Below are positions 45,638-57,150 of a stretch of 64,000 nt of DNA, piece by piece; positions within the stretch are counted from its first letter, which is position 1; the number at the start of each line of letters is the position of its first letter. Source of the stretch: Argyresthia goedartella (lineage: Eukaryota; Arthropoda; Insecta; Lepidoptera; Argyresthiidae); assembly GCA_949825045.1 (NCBI GenBank), contig OX463829.1, positions 22,228,715 through 22,292,714 on the forward strand, given 5' to 3'. Made by a program: the position numbers and the translations under genes. The notes beneath the pieces were generated by a model, which ran no database searches, had not been told where the DNA came from, and worked only from the letters and a program-made list of their open reading frames with translations.

Positions 45638-47758
45638 ACCCGGGTCTTTCCTCGAGGGAGGGATGACCCGGTGAGGACTCAAGTCACCTGTTATTCACTC
45701 ACAACCTACCTATCATGCATAAATTTGTTTGTTTCTCGCATATCCTTAGCTCCGTTTTTGTGAAAAAGAACGCCGACTATGCTTGGGACAGTCCTATGGA
45801 ACGAGAATATTATAAAAGAAAGAGTCACCATCTCGCTGCCTCAGTGCTTGAATGGTTAACAGACCACTGAGTGAATTTCACAGGAAACGTTTATTTTGTT
45901 TGACATTGTTCTAAAGCGTAGTCTACGGAAATCTACGGAATGTAAGCATTGTCTAAACGTGCCCAGTAAGTAAAATACATAATCTGAATAGATATGTAAG
46001 CTAAGTACTGGGTATTTCAAATTTAAAAGTGGATGTTGAACAAAATGCCGCTGTAAAAATTACGCAGTTGGATATTGAACAGACATGTGGAGGTTGCATA
46101 GCATAAAATACTTTTTAGTTGCGTGCTTGTGTGTTCAAAGAACCATTGGTAGAATACAGGATGTTTTATTTTATTTGAATCTAAGGTAACTAACGACATG
46201 AGGTGTACAGTGTGCGCGAGCGGGAATAAGGTACCCGGTTTTTCTCAGTAACAGGTCCTATGCTCAGTAAATTATTAATCTTTACCAAAACCTCACCAAA
46301 ACAAGCCACAATCTGACTGACGCATCGAAAGCAAGATGGCGTTGTGCAAGCGCGTCATAGCTGAATCCTTGTCCATGATTGGCTGTAAGGTACATGTTGA
46401 TTAAACAAGCACGGAGATCGGTTTCCGATGCGTTCAGAATACGCAAATTACGGAGGTTGCCCAAACACACACTGAACACAATATTTCTAATGGATATTAA
46501 CTTTCTTATTTTTGCATAGAACGTGAATTGTAACCACTTTAGGACATTTTATGTCCCATTATAAGATGTAAAATCAGCTGTTTTTTTTAAGTAGACGTCA
46601 AAAAGTATATTTTCCGAAAAATGGTCCGTTGAACATTCAAGCACTGAGGCAGCGATCTGTTAATTATGGTAGAAGTTAGTTTTTTAAAGTTTCTTCAAAT
46701 AGTCAACAGATGACTCTCTGCTGAAATTCAGATAATTAATTCAAAATGTCGCACAAAAAGTGCACCCGTAAATAGACGTTGACACCGACAGATAAACAAA
46801 CGACTACAAGCACATTTTGCTTATATTTTGCGTGAATACAGAGGATAATTAATTGCAATAAATTGTTGTTCCTGTTTTAAATGTGATGTCACTTTTGATT
46901 GCTCGCTCACAGTGCTATCATTCAGAAGCATGGGCAGTGATAGCTCGACATGACAGCGTTAGGGATGTCATTAATGCGTCATAGCAACAATTGAGAGCCT
47001 CATAACCGCTTGCTTGCGTCGATTTTTTCGCGCGCTGATCCTAAGTTGCGTAGCCAATGGTCCACAAAAACATTATTTTATTTTATTGTATTAGGAGAAC
47101 AAACAGTTTTACACACTCTATTAATAAACTTATATAATAACTTATAACCTAAAAATAAAATAAATTAATGTGTTCTCGCATGTATGTATGTAGAAGCTAA
47201 AAAAAAAAAAAACTGCCTGCTTGCGGTTAAACAGAGAAAAAATTAAAAATTTAGTTCTGTCTGGATAACAACATTAGAATGTATAACTTATATATAATTG
47301 ACAAGATTTATAAATTTAATCATAATAATTAACAAGAGATTATAGGTACAAAAAGACAGAACTGTAAGTTAAAGGAAAAAACATAATGCACAAAAGAAAA
47401 TAATTAAAAATTAGGTACAAATAGTATTACCTAATAACAACTTAATTAGTTTAAGATGCTAACGCAGTAAACCAGCGCTTTGTCAGGAGTTTCTTAACAC
47501 TTTGCGGTTTTTAGTTGAATAACATAATGAAGTGCATAACGCGAGCAGGTGCGAGTAGCTTAACGCGCAGAGCTGTACTTACGACGAACCGGTCGGTATC
47601 CCCGCCGCACCCGCTGCACTGTAGAACAAAAGCGCTGGTTTTGCATGCGGCTCTCAAACTTTTACTGTTTCGTAGTGACAAAAGTAATAAAATAATTTTA
47701 AGATTATAGGCTATTACTAAATTTAACGCAATTGGTACGTTATTTAAGTAGCTAAAAA
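45638..47758. other. Intergenic, nothing firmly recognised
   Basis: acgcatcggaaac-type sequence near 46400 may be a decayed element. 47100-47500 is AT-rich with an A run at 47200-47213. The stretch 47500-47758 is downstream of the LINE ORF1 on its strand and shows no RT motif. Confidence 0.4.
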
Positions 47759-48679
47759 TTATGAGATCTTCAATAGGTCGCTTTCGTTTTTTATAAAAAT
47801 TATGGGTGACGTATCTGACATTCTCGCCATAATTTTACAGTGTTTAACCCAAACGTGCTTGAAGTTCTTCTCTTTAGCTAAGGCCCGCGCCTTGCTTAAC
47901 AGGTTCTTGTTATACTGCGTCAGGTGATCATTGACGAAAAAGACTCCGCCAGTTGTGTAACCTAGAGTCTCGAGCTTCAGCTGTTTGGTCTTGCGGCAAG
48001 AAGCAACAAAGTCTTCCTTAGTGTAACGATTATTAAAAGAAATAACAATAGGTTTTTCGACATTCGGGACTCTCGTAGGAATTCGTGCAATATAATTTAT
48101 ATCCCTCTTCTCGAAAGTACGATTACCGATTTTACCAATCTTGTCAGCAATTTCGTATAGATTTTCATTCTTCTTCAATGGAATTCCACGTATCTCGACG
48201 TTATTAGCACGAGCCCATTGGTCTCTATTCTGAAGTTCAACTTTCAATGCAATTACTTCGGCTTGGAGCGTCGGGACATCGCTAACTAGTTTCTCCACTT
48301 GAGTAACTCGGGTTTCTAATGCCTTGACGGATCCTGAGAATTTCCCAATCAGCTCATGCGCCATCTCCAAAGATTCTCGAAGGTTCCCCAGCTCTGATTT
48401 GATGGATTTCACATTTTCTGACAGTGGCCCCAACTGGAAAACGATGTTGTTCAGTTGTTCTTGCATTTTATCCAGTTGAGTTGGAGAGGGTGACGTATTA
48501 AGCCTCGAAGGCGATTGGTTGCCTTTACACTTCGGGCAACGCCAGCTCTTCTGTCTCTCTCCAAGTCTACGATAACCATTTTCCGTAATCCCGGAACACT
48601 GGAAATCGAGGTGTTGCTTGCAGACACTGCACACCGTTCCATCCGTGAACTGGGAGTCACAACTTGCGCAGGAGAACAT
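47759..48679 (-). CDS. Intact LINE ORF1 (PHD-like finger, coiled coil, FP-like domain)
   Basis: The ATG is at 48679 (MFSCASCDSQFTDGTVCSVC). 306 aa with no break. Residues 1-50 form a cysteine-rich PHD-like finger (C-x2-C, C-x2-C, DFQCSGI, WRCPKC). About 65-155 is coiled coil (LDKMQEQLNNIVFQLGPLSE on). From NNVEIRGIPLKKNENLYEIA to the end is the domain shared by insect LINE ORF1 proteins and the baculovirus FP protein family. It should bind element RNA. No ORF2 follows on the minus strand for at least 600 bases. Confidence 0.85.
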   Translation of the reverse strand: MFSCASCDSQFTDGTVCSVCKQHLDFQCSGITENGYRRLGERQKSWRCPKCKGNQSPSRLNTSPSPTQLDKMQEQLNNIVFQLGPLSENVKSIKSELGNLRESLEMAHELIGKFSGSVKALETRVTQVEKLVSDVPTLQAEVIALKVELQNRDQWARANNVEIRGIPLKKNENLYEIADKIGKIGNRTFEKRDINYIARIPTRVPNVEKPIVISFNNRYTKEDFVASCRKTKQLKLETLGYTTGGVFFVNDHLTQYNKNLLSKARALAKEKNFKHVWVKHCKIMARMSDTSPIIFIKNESDLLKIS

Positions 48680-48789
48680 AATTAAACAGGAAAAAAAAAC
48701 AACTTTGAGTAACGCTGGTTTAACAAGCAAGCGTGCGCTCCGGTTGGGTGATAGCGAGTGACTGATAGCGAGTTATTTACGACCTTTTA

Positions 48790-49794
48790 CATTGCTCGCA
48801 GATGTTTGAGTTTTATAAAACTTTTGTTTATTATAAAGCACAGAATACGACAAAATTATGACTGTTCGTATAACCAAAATGGTTTAGTATTTCTAACAGT
48901 AAACACTGCACAACTGGTTTTTTCGCCAAATTTTTTGAATTTATTTTTCTAAATTTGGTCTAAGGTAATTTATATCTATTTTTTATATTATTCTGATAGA
49001 AAAGAGTTATACTTACGATTTGATTTAAAAACGGCATATACTTGCCTATATTTTTTGTTAGCTAGAATGACTACAACAACAAAAAATACTTAAAACATAA
49101 ACTAAGTACAAAAAACATAAAAAGAAGTTTGGTGATCATTTATCCAAACACAATTTGGTGATCATTTACTAATTCTGTCAGTCATTTTGAAATTATTGGT
49201 AGTACATTTTCGAATTTATTGATAATCGTTTAAACACAAGCCATTTCTTTATTGCACACAAATCATATAAAAAAACAACAGTTAAATTAAAATAGTATAC
49301 AAAGCCGATCTTAACTCTGATAAGAGATCTCTGGAGCAAACCAGATTACAACTTATAGTCTAATATGAAATAATCTAAAAACTAAGTAAGATAATAATAT
49401 TTTCTCCCTTTCCTTTCACCCTCTTGAACAAACATTTTAATGAAGAAATATACATATCGAATAAAATTTCTTGTCGTATTGGTTAAATAAAAAAACTTAA
49501 GCTGTCTAAATAACCCGGTACCCTGCCCGGGACTGAAATTAGGCTGTTCACCCTGCCACTTTGAACGTGTTGGTTAACGTGTTCTATTGTTCTAAAATAT
49601 GTAATCACCTGATCAACTCTGTAGTTATAGTAAATTAAAAAAATAGAAGTTTTTTATTTAAAATGATTCTTGCAATAGTTTTTAAATATAAAATTATAAT
49701 GACAACAAAAGAAAAGACAGATTCGTTAATACTATAAAAAACATTTAGAATTTGACCATGTGTAGTTAACCGTTTAAGTTTAAATTTATGGTTA
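48790..49794. other. Intergenic, nothing recognised
   Basis: AT-rich. tttggtgatcattta occurs twice (49129 and 49151). No gene or element boundary supported. Confidence 0.45.
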
Positions 49795-49984
49795 GCGTCT
49801 ATGCCGTGGCCACACTTCAGGCAACGTATGAAAATTCAGACTATGAGAAAGAGACAAAAAAGCTCGCTCGTATGATTCTGTAGAGACAGAATCATGCGAG
49901 CGAGCATAATAAAGAGTTATTCGAGAGTTTCGAGACGCCAAATTCGGACCTTCGTCTATAGTGGGGCCTCAACCATATAGACGC
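49795..49984. repeat. Foldback element with central perfect-like hairpin
   Basis: Outer arms gcgtctatg and (inverted) gcgtctatatgg pair loosely. The centre 49862-49881 / 49886-49905 (gctcgctcgtatgattctgt) pairs at 19 of 20 bases around agag. It lies just upstream of the MULE gene. Confidence 0.7.
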
Positions 49985-50115
49985 CTTCTCTTCTCTGCTT
50001 TTCTTTTGTCGCTGGCTAATGGCTGGATGAAAATAGAATTGATTGATTCTAGAGGTTTAACAACTATCAACAACTTACAATATAACATAACAATAACTTT
50101 GCTCGTCAAGTCGTC

Positions 50116-50324
50116 ATGGACTACAGTGAGATTACCTCTTGGAAGGGAAATAACGCTTGGTTCCAACGGGGTTTTTACGTTGTGCACAGAACCCGGAATT
50201 TGACCAAATATTTGAAGTGCTCATCGAATGGTTGCCCATCTCGATGGAGGCTATCTGATGATGGCGTCGCATCGGCAGTCACGCCCAGCCATGGTCACGA
50301 GCCGACTCCATGGGTGCTCAGCCG
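50116..50324 (+). CDS. FLYWCH-MULE-RING gene, exon 1 (zinc finger)
   Basis: ATG at 50116 (MDYSEITSWKGNNAWFQRGF). YVVHRTRNLTKYLKCSSNGC then PSRW and HGHEP follow the W-Y-C-C-H-x-H pattern of FLYWCH-like fingers at the front of MULE transposases. It ends AGC CG with donor gtaagt, phase 2. The start is my choice of the first good ATG; the true start could be further up. Confidence 0.7.
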
Positions 50325-50584
50325 GTAAGTTTGATTGAAAGTGAGCCTTGCTTACAAAAGTTGCGACAGTAGAGATGGAAATTGGGAAGTGTTTTTTTCC
50401 CCTTACTTTGTTTAGGGTACCACAAATAAACCCTACTTTGATCTTTGGAGCTTTTTCTTTTGGAATGGGTGAAATTGTTGTAGAAGTAGTCTTACGGGAT
50501 AACTAAATGCATCGCTTTGGCTATCCGTGCCATGGGGCCGCAGAAGTTAACGTACATACCTAAGTATGTTTTTATTTGTTGCAG

Positions 50585-50674
50585 GAATGAAATGTTCCAA
50601 GCCCTAAAGCGCAGGGCATCCGATTTCATGGAAGCAGGGACATTTATAAACATCTACCAAGAAGAAGTTGTCAG
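50585..50674 (+). CDS. FLYWCH-MULE-RING gene, exon 2
   Basis: Acceptor tttgttgcag. The first base completes CGG (Arg), then NEMFQALKRRASDFMEAGTF and INIYQEEVV, ending AG with donor gtttgt. 90 bases, phase 2 in and out. It fits the helical linker between finger and transposase domain. Confidence 0.72.
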
Positions 50675-51093
50675 GTTTGTTAAATGGTATACAGAATGAT
50701 CAATCCAAATGAGTCAGTAGGGAGAAGTCAGAAAATATGAGAAATAGCGTCTTAGGAACCATGGCTTCGATTTTGGATTTAATAATAATGGCATTAAATT
50801 CTTTTCTCATACATAACCGGGATCGAACCTGGTCGAAGTCTCTGTAAACAATGTTAGGTATCAATTCTGCAAGTTTTTTCAGTTGATGGTGCGAATCATG
50901 TCACAAGGAACACATTTTTAATATTGTTTAAGTAATTGAAAGAATAAACCCAACAATAATATTATTTTATTTTGATTCATAATGATGAATAAGTTTTTTT
51001 CCTTGGCGCCCCCTTATCTACTCACCAACCACAAAAACAGTCATTCATTATTTTATTTGCCATATACTAATAAAATAATATTATGTATTACAG

Positions 51094-51817
51094 ACATCCA
51101 GAGGGAGCTCCACATCTGCCGTTCACCCTAGTGGAATCATCTATGCGGAAGTGGCGGAGAAGTGTGCTGCCTCCAGTACCCCGCACATTGATGGAGTTGG
51201 CGCAAGCGCTACGGGAGGACGACCAGTTGAACAGTCTCTTCCTGGCTACTGTTGAAGCCGGGAATGGAGTAGCAGTCATTCTAGTCATGCCCCAATTTGA
51301 TGAAATCCTCCGCGAAAGTTCTACAATTTCCGCGGATGGCACGTTCGCAACAGTCCCGGCTGGATTGCCAGCCTACCAGATATTGACCATTCATTCAGCA
51401 GTAGCGGGATATTATTTCCATCCCGTATTAGTGCTGATGCAGAACAGGACACGGGCTCTGTATGAGGCGATACTGCGGCGTATCTGGGAGGCTGCAGGAA
51501 ACCCGCGACCTGAACACATCGTGACGGACTTTGAGCCCGCACTTCAAGGTGCATTACAGTCCGTCGCCAACATGCAAGTACAGGGCTGCCTATTTCATTA
51601 TTTGCAGGCGTTGCTAAGGAGAGCGCGGCGGCTGGGGCTGGTGACGCGACACAACTCACCGGGTGGGCAGCTGGTGCGGCTTTATGGGGCGCTCGCGCTA
51701 CTGCCCGCGGAGCAGGTCGCGCTCGGCCTGCCCGAGGTGCCGGCCATCGCCGCAGCAAGGAACTTGCCGTACAGCGCGGCATTCCACGAGTATTTCGTGA
51801 ATTACTGGATTATAAGG
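51094..51817 (+). CDS. FLYWCH-MULE-RING gene, exon 3 (MULE transposase core)
   Basis: Acceptor gtattacag; the first base completes AGA. It contains STISADGTFATVPAG (first catalytic Asp), YQILTIHSAVAGYYFHPVLV, HIVTDFEPALQGAL (second catalytic Asp) and QGCLFHYLQALLRRARRLGL, the ordered core motifs of Mutator-like (MULE) transposases. No internal stop over 241 codons. It ends at AGG|gttact, phase 0; the donor is weak but the protein continues correctly in the next exon. Confidence 0.85.
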
Positions 51818-52070
51818 GTTACTATGCTTTCTGTACCATACTTTGGCTAAACCTAGGTTTACTTATTCACTTTTCTAACTTTAGTTGCGTAGGGGTGCAT
51901 ATAAAAGAAGGGGTTTTATGAAATTCTTCCCTTATAGGTAGGTAGATTCGAACGGATTTAGATTAGAGACGGCCTTATTATATCTTAAATATCAAAAATT
52001 TCTTGAATCATGGTGGGAAGTAGTTTTATGGGTTCCATAGCCCTATTATTGTCACTCACATGTTCATCTT

Positions 52071-52165
52071 TCTGTCTGTCTGTCTGTCTGTCTGTCTGGC
52101 CGACCGTCCAACGTCTAACACCTGTGTTACAGCAATATATAGATATATATATATATATATATATG
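52071..52165 (+). repeat. Microsatellites (tctg)n and (ta)n
   Basis: tctg repeated about seven times (52071-52098) and ta repeated about twelve times (52140-52164), in the intron between exons 3 and 4 of the MULE gene. Confidence 0.9.
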
Positions 52166-52368
52166 ACACTAAGATTGTCAAAACCGTTAGTTTATAAACT
52201 AACGCGGTAGTAAACTATCCAGAAATTGTAAACCAGACCGACAGGGTTTATAATTTACGTTTATTTCGTTCTTACATGTCTGGCCGCTGAGAGAATGCGA
52301 TCCTGACAGCTCAAAACCCATTATTAGTATTATTATAAGGTATCTAATACAAACAATTTAATTTACAG

Positions 52369-52489
52369 GTGGGTCCAGCAACATTCAGCGTGTGTGGAAG
52401 CCCGCACCAAACCACTAATGTGGCTGAGAGCTTCCACAGCACGCTGAAAAAGAGCTTAGGCCCACACCCTAATATATGGCAGTTTACAG
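52369..52489 (+). CDS. FLYWCH-MULE-RING gene, exon 4 (catalytic Glu)
   Basis: Acceptor aatttacag. VGPATFSVCGSPHQTTNVAE then SFHSTLKKSLGPHPNIWQFT carries the N-x2-E-S motif that supplies the third acidic residue of the MULE DDE triad. Ends ACA G with donor gtaaaa, phase 1. Confidence 0.83.
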
Positions 52490-52534
52490 GTAAAATACAT
52501 AAATACATCGTATAGAATAGTCAATAGTCAAAGT

Positions 52535-53065
52535 ACTTTATTACTGTAGATATTTACATATACTTAGCAAACGTCATTTTTTGCCTCTTCTCTACATTGG
52601 ACCACTGTGGGAGAAGAAGGGCGTAGAAACTCCCACAGATTTATTTTTAGATCTCTTTTAAAAATAAGCTGTGCTTAACTAATACAAATATGAAAAATTT
52701 AATTGTTATGATTAATAAGCAGGAATAAATAATCACAAAATTATTAACAGCAAGGTCTGTGTTGAGCCAGATTAACGCCATACAGTCCTGTCATTTAAGT
52801 AATCTTGAACATTGTAATATCCCTTTTTCGACAGAGTCGCTTTAACATGCTTTTTAAATTGCTCAAATGGCAATTTCAAAATCTCCAGAGGTATCTTATT
52901 GTAGTAGAGAATGCACTGACCCTTGAAAGAATTGCTAACCTTCGCGAGTCCAAAACGGGGCGCACATAGTCTGTGATTATTTCTTAGGTTAACATTACAG
53001 CTGTCGCTAAGTTTGGAAAATGTTGTAAGGTTCTTGCGTACATACATTATATTTTCGAAAATAAA
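52535..53065 (-). mobile_element. LINE 3' fragment, same family as 21350-23078
   Basis: The minus-strand frame MYVRKNLTTFSKLSDSCNVN to YYNVQDYLNDRTVWR and the 3' UTR hairpin match the plus-strand copy closely. It starts about 530 bases from the 3' end (5' truncation). Confidence 0.9.
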
Positions 53066-53086
53066 TGAGCATGTAGATGTAGAGTA

Positions 53087-53228
53087 GTTACTAAGGACGA
53101 CTAGGTAGAAGGCGGAATAAGACTTAAATCAAGTAAACTGACAACTCCGTACAAATTGATATGGATTTCTCAAAGTTTACTCGAGTAAAGTCTTATTCCG
53201 GTTTCTAGCTAGTGGTACTTAGATAGTA
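53087..53228. repeat. MITE-like inverted repeat
   Basis: gtagaaggcggaataagact (from 53105) pairs with agtcttattccggtttctag (to 53208), and ctcaaagtttact with aagtaaact, with mismatches. It abuts the LINE fragment. Confidence 0.62.
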
Positions 53229-53585
53229 GGGAAAAGCAGAGTGTTATTACCACCCCCCCCATAATGAATGGCATTTTTAACTTTAGAGCCAACTATTAAG
53301 GATTCACTGTAGATAAACGCAGTAAGGAATGGTCAAAAGTTAAACAAATAATTAGACAAAATATATGCTGCGTATTTTTTTAATTGTATTTGTATAGTGT
53401 TGATTTTATCAAATAAAACATTATTTAAAGTTATTTATTTTTTAATTCAATACCTAGTTTTGACAGTCCAAGCACAACCAATGCCCAGTAAATTGATAAT
53501 CTATTAATTAAGAAATTTTGGCGAAGAAAGTTACTAACATTGCTGTAATCTAACTACATCTTATCTTTAATAATAATAATACATA

Positions 53586-53850
53586 ATAGTAGTTTATGTG
53601 ACTGATACGTAATGGATAGCATTAAAACTAGAGAGTTTTAATGCCTAATTATGTACAGTTACATACACTAGTTTATCTACACATATCATAAGCTCTCTTT
53701 GATGTGTTCAGGAACCGCATGATCTACCGGCAGCGTCGCATTGATAATTGCTCTGCACTTGTTTAGCTTGTTCTGTAGTACCAACTTCAAGTGGGCGTCG
53801 GCGTTCGAAATTTGAATGTCATAATATGTCGAAATATTTATACATTGTGT
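53586..53850 (+). repeat. Dispersed foldback repeat, copy E
   Basis: Same family as 675-1113; the right arm is missing. Confidence 0.75.
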
Positions 53851-54141
53851 CAGCTTCACTATTTAAACATACAACATATCTGTAAACAGTATTTAGTTAA
53901 CAAATTGTAAACGAGATGGCGCCACCTATATTCAAAATGCAGCGTAATTACCTGATTGCCAACACTCACGTCACGAGAAGAAGATATTGAGCCTTAAAGG
54001 TCGCAGTACTATTAAGTATTCTATACTAAAGGTAATGTATTTTTTGTGACACCGTTAGAATGTAAACTATCCTGAAATTGTGTTAAAACTAAAACTGTGC
54101 ACGAAATGTCAGGTCTGGTAGGGGTTGGCGATGCGAATCCT

Positions 54142-54173
54142 CCTTTATCCTTCGTTAACACGAAGGATAAAGG
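54142..54173. repeat. Hairpin, perfect 13-bp arms
   Basis: cctttatccttcg, loop ttaaca, cgaaggataaagg. It lies in an AT-rich intron. Confidence 0.85.
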
Positions 54174-54238
54174 TTAAGGTGACATAAAATAACTAAATAA
54201 AAACAGTATAATTAGTAGTACATAGTTAGTTTAGTTTA

Positions 54239-54416
54239 GGGTTAGTCCACTTTTGCCACACAAAGTTTTCTTCATACAAATGTTCCACACTTGCCCACGG
54301 TATTATTTTAATAAAACCTCAATCTAAACAAAAAATTATTCAATTTATATACGACCGAGGCAAAAGGAGACGCCAAAAAATTGTTGCAAACGGAGACTGC
54401 AAAAGTGGGCTAACCC
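54239..54416. mobile_element. 178-bp MITE
   Basis: gggttagtccacttttgc at the left pairs with gcaaaagtgggctaaccc at the right (17 of 18). Lies in the last intron of the MULE gene. Confidence 0.82.
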
Positions 54417-54843
54417 GTAGTTTAGAGGTAAGACAAACTAGATTGAGGAGTTTTCTGGCAGCTCAGTTATCAAAGCGGCTCGCTAGATGGCGCTGCATGG
54501 TGGTCTAAGAATTGCCCTCCATACTGTTAGAAAGTTAATCAACCGTCAGAAAACGTGTCATTGAACTATTTCGCTATAATAGAATTAAATGTTGAAGCCA
54601 GAACTGGGTAAGTACAAACTACTCAATATTACTTTTTATGGTTTTGTCCGTCAGATGAAGCGAGGAAAGTAAATGAACTGATGTCCACGAATATATTTGT
54701 TACTGAATGAAGTCTTGAGTAATTACAATGAAAATACACCAAGCGAGAGCGCATGCCCGGATATCCTAATGTTTACACGCTAGGCGTTATTGCCTATTAT
54801 TTTATGATCTTGTTAGCGGTGGTTCAGACTGTATTATTTTCAG

Positions 54844-55491
54844 GTTTCATCCGGAAGACCTTCGCGTACTGCGAAGCTCGGCCTGCCGGCCATGGCGGCA
54901 GGTAATCCGCCGAGGCGTACTAGGGTTAAGAACTTTGCCCGCCATGTAGCTCAGAGGGGGGCCTTAACCGATCTACGCCTGGGTCGTATAACGATCCGGG
55001 AATTTTTGGAGAGCACGTGTCAGTTGATGACGCGTGTACTACACCCCCTATGGGAAATCGTGGAGGATGTCCCAGAAGCCGCCAATGAGGTCGTAGTGGG
55101 GGAGGAAGCGGAGCGGGAGCCAGAGCTGGTGATCGAGGTACCTGCCGCACAGGTAGAGCAACCTGTCGTAGTGGAAGTGGAGGTGCCTGCCGCTGGCGGT
55201 CTGGCTCACGCCCCGGTAGCTCCCCAGATACTTGAACCGGGGGTAGTCCCGAATCCTTTTCAGGTGGTCGCTCGCCCGTTGCCCGGAACGGCTGCGGACG
55301 AACCAGACCGAGTTGGCGTCTGTGCTATCTGCACAGAGAATTTGTCCAACCGGGTACTTGTACCTTGTGGGCACGCTCTCTGTGCAGATTGCCTAGGAGG
55401 GTTAGAGCAGGCTAGAGACGTTGATGACATCATAACCCAATGTCCATTCTGCAGGGCATGGTATGATAGAGCTATAAATTTATTTTTGTAA
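54844..55491 (+). CDS. FLYWCH-MULE-RING gene, exon 5 (RING finger)
   Basis: Acceptor attttcag. In phase with exon 4 it reads GFIRKTFAYCEARPAG and then stops at 54904. From the ATG at 54892 another frame runs 199 codons: MAAGNPPRRTRVKNFARHVA, DLRLGRITIREFLES (still MULE-like), a Val/Glu-rich linker, and a C3HC4 RING (C144, C147, C159, H161, C164, C167, C184, C187). Either a one-base frameshift lies near 54890 or a small exon is missing. A RING suggests E3 ubiquitin ligase activity. aataaa at about 55659. Confidence 0.75.
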   Translation, partial: VSSGRPSRTAKLGLPAMAAGNPPRRTRVKNFARHVAQRGALTDLRLGRITIREFLESTCQLMTRVLHPLWEIVEDVPEAANEVVVGEEAEREPELVIEVPAAQVEQPVVVEVEVPAAGGLAHAPVAPQILEPGVVPNPFQVVARPLPGTAADEPDRVGVCAICTENLSNRVLVPCGHALCADCLGGLEQARDVDDIITQCPFCRAWYDRAINLFL

Positions 55492-55499
55492 TTATTTTC

Positions 55500-57150
55500 T
55501 GAATTAAAAATGGAGTATTGAATATCAGGGTAAACGCGTTTTAAAATATCTGTCACTCATTCAGTCACTATAGATTGTCTAGCTAGAGGCCTACAACCGT
55601 GAGTACATGTATTTTGCAGTATTTTTGATACACTCGCCATTGCCGGTCCTAGGCCCGGAATAAAGAAGAAGGCACCAACTTAAACCCTTAGTTTTTTTTA
55701 TGAACGTCAGGATGGCACGTGCGGTGTCCAGAACTTGACAACATGTCAAGATCTGGATGCTGGATACCTCAAGTCATACTGACGATCATGTTTTATGTGT
55801 CGAATTGACACGATTGTAGATGTAAAAATAAATTCAATTCTATTAGTCTGTGTTAAGATGGTGTAACTCTGCCATATGGACTTTCGTAATTAAAAGTTTT
55901 GAAGAACAATGTTATACCGGGAGGGTGTCACTCCGCAGTTTAGGTACGAACGACTGGCGGGCACTCTCAGGGTGTCTTTGTCAGAAGGTTGCCGCTCGGC
56001 TCTCGGCGGCGCGTACACTAGCCGCGTTAAAACAATAACGTAGAAAAGAACGAAATATATTAGATATTGAAAGGAGGGAGAATGAAGCGGTATTATCATT
56101 TTGTATGCGTTGTTATGTTAATCTCAAGATGGACTTAAACTTGGTGTATATGTTATGGCTTAAGATAGATGTGTAACTAAACTTAAACTTAGCCAGCTAA
56201 TTTTAATATTAGCCTAGCGTAGGCTGAAGTAATGGTCGTTAGGGATAAAATAAGTGATTTCATCGTTATTAACCAGCTAGACTGCACATTATTAGGCAGA
56301 AAAGTTACAAAACACAGAACACCGAGCATCTAGCTAATTGGTAAAACTAGGAAGGTGTTACCAACTAGCTAGTCGCAGTTTAGTAGATTAATTACTTATT
56401 CCTGGTTGTTTTTATTTTTTCATTAGCTTAGAAAACTTTAGGCGGCCAATGTCAATCATATTTTCTTATCCATCTCTAGCCTCAACAGCGTGGAGGGTAG
56501 TATGCAGTTTAGCCGGCTATTGTTGAAATCATTTATTAAAATGAGCATAAGTACATAGTCTGCAGTTTAGCCGGCTATTGTTGAAATCATTTATTAAAAT
56601 GAGCATAATTTCCAACATAAGTTAAGGTTTGAGCTTAATCTTAACACAAGCTGGCTACACTTAAGTTTAGTTCCACAGCTAGCTTTAGCTGTACGTAGAC
56701 ATAAGTATGTCAATCAACCCACTCTTCTCCAAAGCGCCAATCTTTCACAGTCCTGTGCAAACCGCATCCACTGAGATGATGAGATCCTCTCGACTTGATT
56801 ATATCGTCAGACCATCGGTCATGTGGTCCGCCTACTGGTCTTGTTGACTCCTTTGCCACTACTGTGACTGCCTTGGTCCAGTTTGACTTACTTAAATTTG
56901 TACTAGTGTTGCTAAAAACTACTACTGTAACTGTTATTGGTTAGTTTCAACTTGAAAATATAGTTAAGTGTAAAATTTTATTTGCTCAGTTTGTACAAGT
57001 ACCTTTATTTAACTCAAATGAAGGTATTTATATAAAGTATAGTTTGTATATGTAAAATTTTATTTTTGTTTTACATTGCATTTGTCTATAGGTACCTAGG
57101 TAACTTTGTGTGGGCGCCAGTAACAGTGGCAACGTAAATTATAATTTAAC
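55500..57150. other. Intergenic; tagct/agccggct-rich tract
   Basis: No gene. A 47-base block gcagtttagccggctattgt... starts at 56504 and again at 56562. Variants of agccagcta/ctagctagc recur from 56190 to 56700. gtgggcgccagtaacagtgg at 57109-57128 resembles a retroelement primer-binding site, unproven. Confidence 0.45.
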
